Source: an uncultured Bacteroidales bacterium
GTDB lineage: Bacteria; Bacteroidota; Bacteroidia; Bacteroidales; Muribaculaceae
DNA length: 64,000 nt
Direction: 5' to 3'
Assembly (NCBI GenBank): GCA_902760865.1
Contig: CACWID010000017.1
Location: 24,805-88,804 of the forward strand
Of the stretch, positions 58,809 through 64,000 are shown piece by piece. Positions within the stretch are counted from its first letter, which is position 1; every line of letters starts with the position of its first letter. The translations under genes and the position numbers were made by a program. Below the pieces are notes generated by a model that was not told the DNA's origin, searched no databases, and saw only the letters and a program-made list of their open reading frames with translations.

Positions 58809-60836
58809 ATGACCAAAGAAGAATTCATTGCCGACATTCGTGGCGGTATTCCCGAGGAACTGCCTGCACTGCAGCCCTATGACACCCAGATTAACCATGC
58901 GCCCAAGCGCAAGGACATCCTTACCCCCGAGCAGAAGAAGCTCGCGCTGAGAAATGCCCTGCGTTACTTCCCCAAGAAACTCCATGCCGCATTGGCACCT
59001 GAGTTTGCCGAGGAGTTGAAAGAGTATGGCCGCATCTATATGTACCGCTACCGTCCCACCTATGAGATGTATGCCCGTCCCATCGACGAGTATCCCGCTC
59101 GTTCGCGCCAGGCTGCTGCCATCATGCTGATGATCCAGAACAACCTGGATCCTCGCGTGGCTCAGCACCCCCACGAGCTCATCATCTACGGCGGCAACGG
59201 TGCCATCTTCCAGAACTGGGCACAGTATCGCCTGGTGATGAAGTACCTCAGCGAGATGACCGACGAGCAGACGCTCGTGATGTACTCGGGTCACCCCCTG
59301 GGCCTGTTCCCCTCGCACAAGAATGCGCCCCGCGTGGTGGTGACCAACGGTATGGTAATCCCCAACTACAGCAAGCCCGACGACTGGGAGCGTGACAACG
59401 CCCTCGGCGTAAGCCAGTACGGCCAGATGACTGCTGGTTCCTATATGTACATCGGCCCGCAGGGTATCGTGCACGGCACGACCATCACGGTGCTGAACGC
59501 TGCCCGCAAGCAGCTCGTGAAGCGCGGCCAGAAGGGTGGCGACATCCATGGCATGCTCTTCGTGACCGCTGGTCTGGGTGGCATGTCTGGTGCTCAGCCC
59601 AAGGCCGGTAACATCGCTGGCGTAGTGAGTGTCACTGCCGAAATCAACCCCCTGGCTGCCCAGAAGCGCTATGACCAGGGTTGGGTCGATGAGCTGCACG
59701 ACAACCTCGACGAGCTCATCCCCGCCATCCGCAAGGCCGTGGCCGACAAGAGGACCGTCTCGATGGCCTACGTCGGCAACGTTGTTGACCTGTGGGAGCG
59801 CCTCGCTGCCGAGGATATGCACGTTGACCTGGGTAGCGACCAGACCTCGCTGCACAACCCGTGGGCCGGCGGCTACTATCCCGTGGGCCTGACGCTCGAG
59901 GAGAGCAAGCAGATGATGGCTGAGAATCCCGAGCAGTTCAAGAAGTGTGTACAGGAGTCGCTGCGCCGCCAGTGCGCTGCCATCAACAAGCTGGCCGACA
60001 AGGGTATGTACTTCTTTGACTATGGCAACGCCTTCTTGCTCGAGTCGAGCCGTGCCGGCGCCGACATCATGACCGCCGACGGCAAGTTCCGCTATCCGTC
60101 CTACGTCCAGGATATCATGGGCCCGATGTTCTTTGACTACGGCTTCGGTCCCTTCCGCTGGGTTTGCACCTCTGGCGACCCCAAGGACCTTGAGACCACC
60201 GACCGCCTGGCAGCACAGGTGCTCGAGGAAATCCGCAAGGACGCTCCCGAGGACATCCAGGGCCAGATGGACGACAACATCCATTGGATCAAGGAAGCCG
60301 GCCCCAACAAACTCGTCGTGGGTTCGCAGGCCCGCATTCTGTATGCCGACGCTGAGGGTCGTGCCAAGATCGCGTTGGCCTTCAACGACGCCATCCGCAG
60401 CGGCGAGCTGAGCGCTCCCGTTGTGCTCGGTCGTGACCACCACGATGTGTCGGGTACCGACTCACCCTTCCGCGAGACAAGCAACATCTATGACGGCTCG
60501 CAGTTCTGCGCCGACATGGCTGTACAGAACGTTATCGGCGACTCCTTCCGCGGTGCTACTTGGGTAAGCATCCACAACGGTGGCGGTGTCGGCTGGGGCG
60601 AGGTCATTAACGGCGGCTTCGGTATGGCCATCGATGGCAGCGAGGATTCGGCTCGTCACATCCGCGAGATGCTCTTCTGGGACGTGAACAACGGTATCGC
60701 CCGTCGCAGCTGGGCCCGCAACAAGGGTTCGATGGATGCCATCCGTCGCGAAATGGAGCGCACACCCGAGTTGACAGTCACCATGCCCAACCTGGTTGAC
60801 GACGACATCATTGACAACGCTGTGACCATCTTCTAA
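58809..60836 (+). CDS. hutU: Urocanate hydratase
   Basis: 675 aa, NAD-dependent. Converts urocanate to imidazolone propionate. NAD-contacting regions include YGGNGAIFQNWAQYRL and GLGGMSGAQPKAG, and YIGPQGIVHGTT. It is longer than the 550-560 aa proteobacterial enzyme, as in other Bacteroidetes. Confidence 0.95.
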   Translation: MTKEEFIADIRGGIPEELPALQPYDTQINHAPKRKDILTPEQKKLALRNALRYFPKKLHAALAPEFAEELKEYGRIYMYRYRPTYEMYARPIDEYPARSRQAAAIMLMIQNNLDPRVAQHPHELIIYGGNGAIFQNWAQYRLVMKYLSEMTDEQTLVMYSGHPLGLFPSHKNAPRVVVTNGMVIPNYSKPDDWERDNALGVSQYGQMTAGSYMYIGPQGIVHGTTITVLNAARKQLVKRGQKGGDIHGMLFVTAGLGGMSGAQPKAGNIAGVVSVTAEINPLAAQKRYDQGWVDELHDNLDELIPAIRKAVADKRTVSMAYVGNVVDLWERLAAEDMHVDLGSDQTSLHNPWAGGYYPVGLTLEESKQMMAENPEQFKKCVQESLRRQCAAINKLADKGMYFFDYGNAFLLESSRAGADIMTADGKFRYPSYVQDIMGPMFFDYGFGPFRWVCTSGDPKDLETTDRLAAQVLEEIRKDAPEDIQGQMDDNIHWIKEAGPNKLVVGSQARILYADAEGRAKIALAFNDAIRSGELSAPVVLGRDHHDVSGTDSPFRETSNIYDGSQFCADMAVQNVIGDSFRGATWVSIHNGGGVGWGEVINGGFGMAIDGSEDSARHIREMLFWDVNNGIARRSWARNKGSMDAIRREMERTPELTVTMPNLVDDDIIDNAVTIF

Positions 60837-60880
60837 ATCTGAACAACACAATAAGACTTACTTAAATATCTGACATCAAT

Positions 60881-62392
60881 ATGTTAAAGATCAATAAAGA
60901 CTTAAAAACTCATTATATCAGTGCTGAGCATCTCACTATTCAAAAGATTGCCGAGATCATTGAAGAGGATTATACGCTCGGCCTCAGTGATGATGCCATC
61001 AAGCGCATCACACACTGCCGCGAGTACCTTGACAAAAAAATTGCCCAGAGCGATAAGCCCATCTATGGTGTCACCACGGGATTCGGTTCATTGTGCAAGA
61101 TTTCCATCAGCAACGACCAGCTGTCACAGCTGCAGATCAACCTGATGATGTCGCACGCCTGCGGCGTGGGCGAACGCGTGCCCAATGACATCGTCAAGAT
61201 CATGATTCTCTTGAAGGTTCAATCCCTGAGCTACGGTTACTCGGGTGTGAAACTCGATACCGTCGAGAGGCTCATCGACCTGTTCAACAATGACGTCTAT
61301 CCTGTAGTGTACAAGCAGGGTTCGGTAGGCGCATCCGGCGACCTCGTGCCGCTGGCACACCTCTGCCTGCCCATCGTGGGCCTGGGTGAGGTCGAGTACA
61401 AGGGCGAGCGCATGAGCGGTGCAGAGATCTGCAAGAAGATGGGTTGGGAGCCCATTAAGCTCGGTTCCAAGGAAGGCCTCGCGCTGCTCAACGGCACCCA
61501 GAACATGAGCGCTCACGCTGTGTGGGCCCTCATCAAGGCTGAGCGCCTGAGCCGCTGGGCTGACGTTATCGCAGCCATCTCGCTGGAGGCTTACGACGGC
61601 CGCATCGAGCCGTTCACCCATGCCGTACACGCCGTTCGTCCCCATCAGGGCCAGATCGAAACGGCAGCCCGCATGCGCGAACTGCTTGACGGCAGTGAAC
61701 TCATCAAGCAACCCAAGGTCAACGTTCAGGATCCTTACTCGTTCCGCTGCATCCCGCAGGTTCACGGTTCGGTCAAGGACACCATCCGCTACGTCGGCTC
61801 AGTCATCGACACCGAGATCAACTCGGCAACCGACAATCCCACCGTTTGCCCCGATGAGGACCTGATTATCTCGGCTGGCAACTTCCACGGCGAGCCCATC
61901 GCCATGCCCATGGACTTCCTGTGCATCGCCATGGCAGAGCTGAGCAACATCTCGGAGCGCCGCACCTACAAGCTCGTGTCAGGTACTCGCGACCTGCCCA
62001 GCTTCCTGGTGGCTCATCCCGGTGTGAACAGCGGTTTCATGATTCCGCAGTACACCGCTGCTGCCATCGCCAGCCAGAGCAAGACGCTGTGTATGCCCTC
62101 GTCGGCCGACACTATCCCCACCTCACAGGGCCAGGAAGACCACGTGAGCATGGGTGCCAATGCTGGCGTGAAGCTGTGCAAGGTGGTTGAGAACACCGAG
62201 CGTGTACTGGCCATCGAGCTGTTCAACGCCGCCCAGGCGCTGGAGTTCCGCCGCCCGCTCAAGTCGTCGCCCGTGCTCGAGCACGTCATCGCCGACTACC
62301 GCAAGTGCGTGCCCTTCATCAACGAGGACCAGCCCATGTATCCGCACATCGCCAAGTCGGTAGAATTCTTGCAGAACAACAAGATAGACTAA
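60881..62392 (+). CDS. hutH: Histidine ammonia-lyase
   Basis: 503 aa, first step of histidine degradation to urocanate and ammonia. The MIO prosthetic group forms from Ala-Ser-Gly in QGSVGASGDLVPLAH. YGVTTGFGSL carries the conserved Tyr. Third gene of the operon. Confidence 0.96.
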   Translation: MLKINKDLKTHYISAEHLTIQKIAEIIEEDYTLGLSDDAIKRITHCREYLDKKIAQSDKPIYGVTTGFGSLCKISISNDQLSQLQINLMMSHACGVGERVPNDIVKIMILLKVQSLSYGYSGVKLDTVERLIDLFNNDVYPVVYKQGSVGASGDLVPLAHLCLPIVGLGEVEYKGERMSGAEICKKMGWEPIKLGSKEGLALLNGTQNMSAHAVWALIKAERLSRWADVIAAISLEAYDGRIEPFTHAVHAVRPHQGQIETAARMRELLDGSELIKQPKVNVQDPYSFRCIPQVHGSVKDTIRYVGSVIDTEINSATDNPTVCPDEDLIISAGNFHGEPIAMPMDFLCIAMAELSNISERRTYKLVSGTRDLPSFLVAHPGVNSGFMIPQYTAAAIASQSKTLCMPSSADTIPTSQGQEDHVSMGANAGVKLCKVVENTERVLAIELFNAAQALEFRRPLKSSPVLEHVIADYRKCVPFINEDQPMYPHIAKSVEFLQNNKID

Positions 62393-62402
62393 CAACACTT
62401 TT

Positions 62403-62478
62403 CCTCACGCTAAGGCGCTAAGATGCTAAGAACTTTATATAATGATATAACTTAGCTACTTCGCGGCTTAGCGTGAGG
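62403..62478. repeat. Palindromic intergenic element between hutH and hutI
   Basis: CCTCACGCTAAG (62403-62414) and CTTAGCGTGAGG (62467-62478) are perfectly complementary. The left arm continues as CTAAGGCG-CTAAGATG-CTAAGAAC, three near-repeats. It sits inside the operon, in the 102-bp gap. Confidence 0.9.
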
Positions 62479-62494
62479 CATTTCTGAGCATAAT

Positions 62495-63736
62495 ATGAAA
62501 AGATTGATTAAGAATATCGCTTGCCTGGCTGGCGTGGACACCGAGAGGAAACATTGCCTGCGCGGCAGCGAGATGGCGACGCTCAACTGCGTCAAGGACG
62601 CCTGGTTGCTCGTTGACGGCGACCGCTTTGACTCGTGGGGCGAAATGGCAACCATGCCCGAGCCCGCAGGCGACTGGGAGGTCATCGATGCCCAGGGTGG
62701 CACGGTGCTGCCCTCGTGGTGCGACAGCCACACCCATATCGTGTATGCCGGCAGTCGTGAGGGCGAGTTCGTGGACAAGATCCGCGGCCTCTCCTATGCC
62801 GAGATTGCACGCCGTGGTGGCGGCATCCTCAATTCGGCAGACCGCCTGCACCTCTTGAGCGAAGACGAATTGTACACCCAGGCCATGCGCCGCGTGCATG
62901 AAATCATCGCCAAGGGTACTGGTGCCGTCGAGATCAAGAGCGGCTACGGCCTGAACACCGAGGACGAGCTGAAGATGCTGCGCGTCATCCGCCGCATCAG
63001 CGAGACCTCGCCCATCAAGGTGGTCAGCACCTTCCTGGGAGCCCATGCCGTGGGCCGTGAATATGCCGGTCGCCAGGGCGAGTATGTCGATATGCTCATC
63101 CGCGAAATAATTCCCGAGGTGGGCAAACAGCAACTGGCCGACTTTATCGACGTCTTCTGTGACGAGGGCTTCTTTACCCCCGACGAGACTTCACGCATCC
63201 TCGAGGCTGGCGCCAAGTGGGGCATGCGGCCCAAGATTCACGTGCAGGAGTTGGCACCGTCAGGCGGCGTCGAGGTTGGCGTGAAGCATAACGCCGTGTC
63301 GGTTGACCACTTGGAGAGCATGATTGACGAGGACATCGAGATGCTCAAGGGCACCAACACCATCCCCACAGGACTGCCCGGCACATCGTTCTTCCTGAAC
63401 ATGCCGTTCGCTCCCGCTCGCAAGATGATCGAGGCTGGACTGCCAGTAGCCACCGCCAGTGACTACAATCCCGGCTCAACGCCCAGCGGTGACATGAAGT
63501 TTGTCGTCTCACTCGCCTGCATCAAGATGCGTCTGCTGCCGGCCGAGGCCATCAACGCGGCCACCATCAACACAGCCGCAGCTATGGACCTGAGCAAGGA
63601 CTACGGCAGCATTGCCAAGGGCAAGGTCGCCAACTTCTTCATCACCGACCCCATCCCCTCGATCGACTTCATCCCCTACTCCTACACCACGCCCATCATC
63701 GCGAGGACCTTCCTCCAGGGCCAGGAAGTAAAGTAA
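62495..63736 (+). CDS. hutI: Imidazolonepropionase
   Basis: 413 aa metal-dependent amidohydrolase converting imidazolone propionate to formiminoglutamate. The metal site is in CDSHTHIVYAGSREGEF. KSGYGLNTEDELKML and TFLGAHAVGREY are family marks. Last gene of the hut operon. Confidence 0.96.
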   Translation: MKRLIKNIACLAGVDTERKHCLRGSEMATLNCVKDAWLLVDGDRFDSWGEMATMPEPAGDWEVIDAQGGTVLPSWCDSHTHIVYAGSREGEFVDKIRGLSYAEIARRGGGILNSADRLHLLSEDELYTQAMRRVHEIIAKGTGAVEIKSGYGLNTEDELKMLRVIRRISETSPIKVVSTFLGAHAVGREYAGRQGEYVDMLIREIIPEVGKQQLADFIDVFCDEGFFTPDETSRILEAGAKWGMRPKIHVQELAPSGGVEVGVKHNAVSVDHLESMIDEDIEMLKGTNTIPTGLPGTSFFLNMPFAPARKMIEAGLPVATASDYNPGSTPSGDMKFVVSLACIKMRLLPAEAINAATINTAAAMDLSKDYGSIAKGKVANFFITDPIPSIDFIPYSYTTPIIARTFLQGQEVK

Positions 63737-63752
63737 TAACACGCCACAACAC

Positions 63753-63788
63753 AAAGAAGGGCGGTGCCACTTGGCACCGCCCTTCTTT
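63753..63788 (+). terminator. Strong terminator of the hut operon
   Basis: A 16-bp perfect stem, 63753-63768 with 63773-63788, loop ACTT. GGGCGGTGCC/GGCACCGCCC core followed by ATAT. Confidence 0.92.
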
Positions 63789-63910
63789 ATATCTCCAGCC
63801 CGGTCCCCCATGCCGTGGCTCAGCCACGGCCCCAACCCGGCCTGTATATCTATAGTCACTATTGTTACTATAGCTACTATAATAACTATTACCACTACTA
63901 TAAAAAAAAC

Positions 63911-63943
63911 GAGAGGCAACACTCTTGACGAGCATTACCTCTC
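63911..63943 (-). terminator. rRNA operon terminator
   Basis: GAGAGG (63911-63916) and CCTCTC (63938-63943) form a stem; on the minus strand it is followed by G and T8 (63902-63909). Directly downstream of 5S rRNA. Confidence 0.88.
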
Positions 63944-63945
63944 TT

Positions 63946-64000
63946 AGGGGGCGGTTACCTACTCTCCCACTTTCGCAGTACCATCGGCGTGGTGAGGCTT
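63946..64000 (-). rRNA. rrf: 5S ribosomal RNA, 3' part
   Basis: The minus strand reads CACGCCGATGGTACTGCGAA then AGTGGGAGAGTAGGTAACCGCC, matching the conserved 3' half of 5S rRNA (loop E and helix I). The 5' part lies beyond the window. The exact mature end is uncertain by a few bases. Confidence 0.95.

Noticed and set aside
58773-60443. 556-codon minus-strand frame opposite hutU
   Set aside because: Same antisense artefact of strong codon bias; hutU is unambiguous.

Overview
The window is a chromosomal segment from a member of the Bacteroidales, most likely a GC-rich gut lineage such as Muribaculaceae or Prevotellaceae; no ribosomal or marker gene here fixes the family. The support is: several promoters of the Bacteroidetes type (TTTG about 19-21 bp upstream of TAnnTTTG), a UpxY/NusG-like antiterminator, secreted C10 peptidase and dockerin proteins, paired HU genes, a fused formiminotransferase-cyclodeaminase, and intergenic palindromes typical of this order. 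The right edge enters the 3' end of a 5S rRNA gene, so an rRNA operon lies just beyond it on the minus strand.

Layout. 1-4335: the 3' part of a CapD/WbpM-type nucleotide-sugar dehydratase, a hypothetical protein, an Fe-S flavoprotein-like reductase overlapping a methyltransferase, then convergent recA. 4581-14300: an AT-rich accessory island. It holds a complete IS3-family element (3-bp target duplication ACT, and a 45-bp duplication inside the transposase active site), a probable defence operon (WYL regulator, ABC-type AAA ATPase and an unrecognised effector coupled by an ATGA overlap), a two-lobed retropepsin-like protein, a membrane-anchored RepA/AAA_25-like ATPase with a C-terminal helix-turn-helix, and a DUF5131 (phage Gp37/Gp68) protein with a small overlapping ORF. 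14300-16500: a secreted protein and a membrane-anchored CbbX-like AAA ATPase, flanked by two direct copies of a 47-48 bp motif.

16600-23850: UpxY-gmd-fcl (GDP-fucose synthesis), a NUDIX hydrolase, a flavodoxin lipoprotein, a transglutaminase-like protein, RadC and a glycosyltransferase. 24100-31600: two secreted cohesin/dockerin-type proteins, a MATE transporter, a one-chain AAA-DUF4435 (PARIS-like) protein, a GxxExxY protein and a Cu/Zn permease fused to an HMA domain. 31650-41150: menG-phoH, an rfbA-fdtA-fdtA-fdtB sugar cassette with a DltD-like gene, glnS, a PAS protein and a 2-hydroxyacid dehydrogenase. 41270-49934: an HU gene, a remarkable HU-TM-LysM protein, tsaC/sua5, a sugar-phosphate transferase, a ClC channel, a PAP2/beta-barrel protein and fmt. 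50150-56861: a large C10 peptidase with tandem Ig-like repeats and a dockerin, then a CDF transporter overlapping an ABC ATPase/permease pair. 57040-63736: a histidine utilisation operon (ftcD-hutU-hutH-hutI) closed by a strong terminator facing the rRNA operon.

For novelty, the strongest leads are the WYL-ATPase-effector operon, the fused AAA-DUF4435 protein, the HU-TM-LysM protein, the duplicated retropepsin, the repeat-flanked CbbX-like cassette, and two matching six-copy TCTAGA arrays 17 kb apart.
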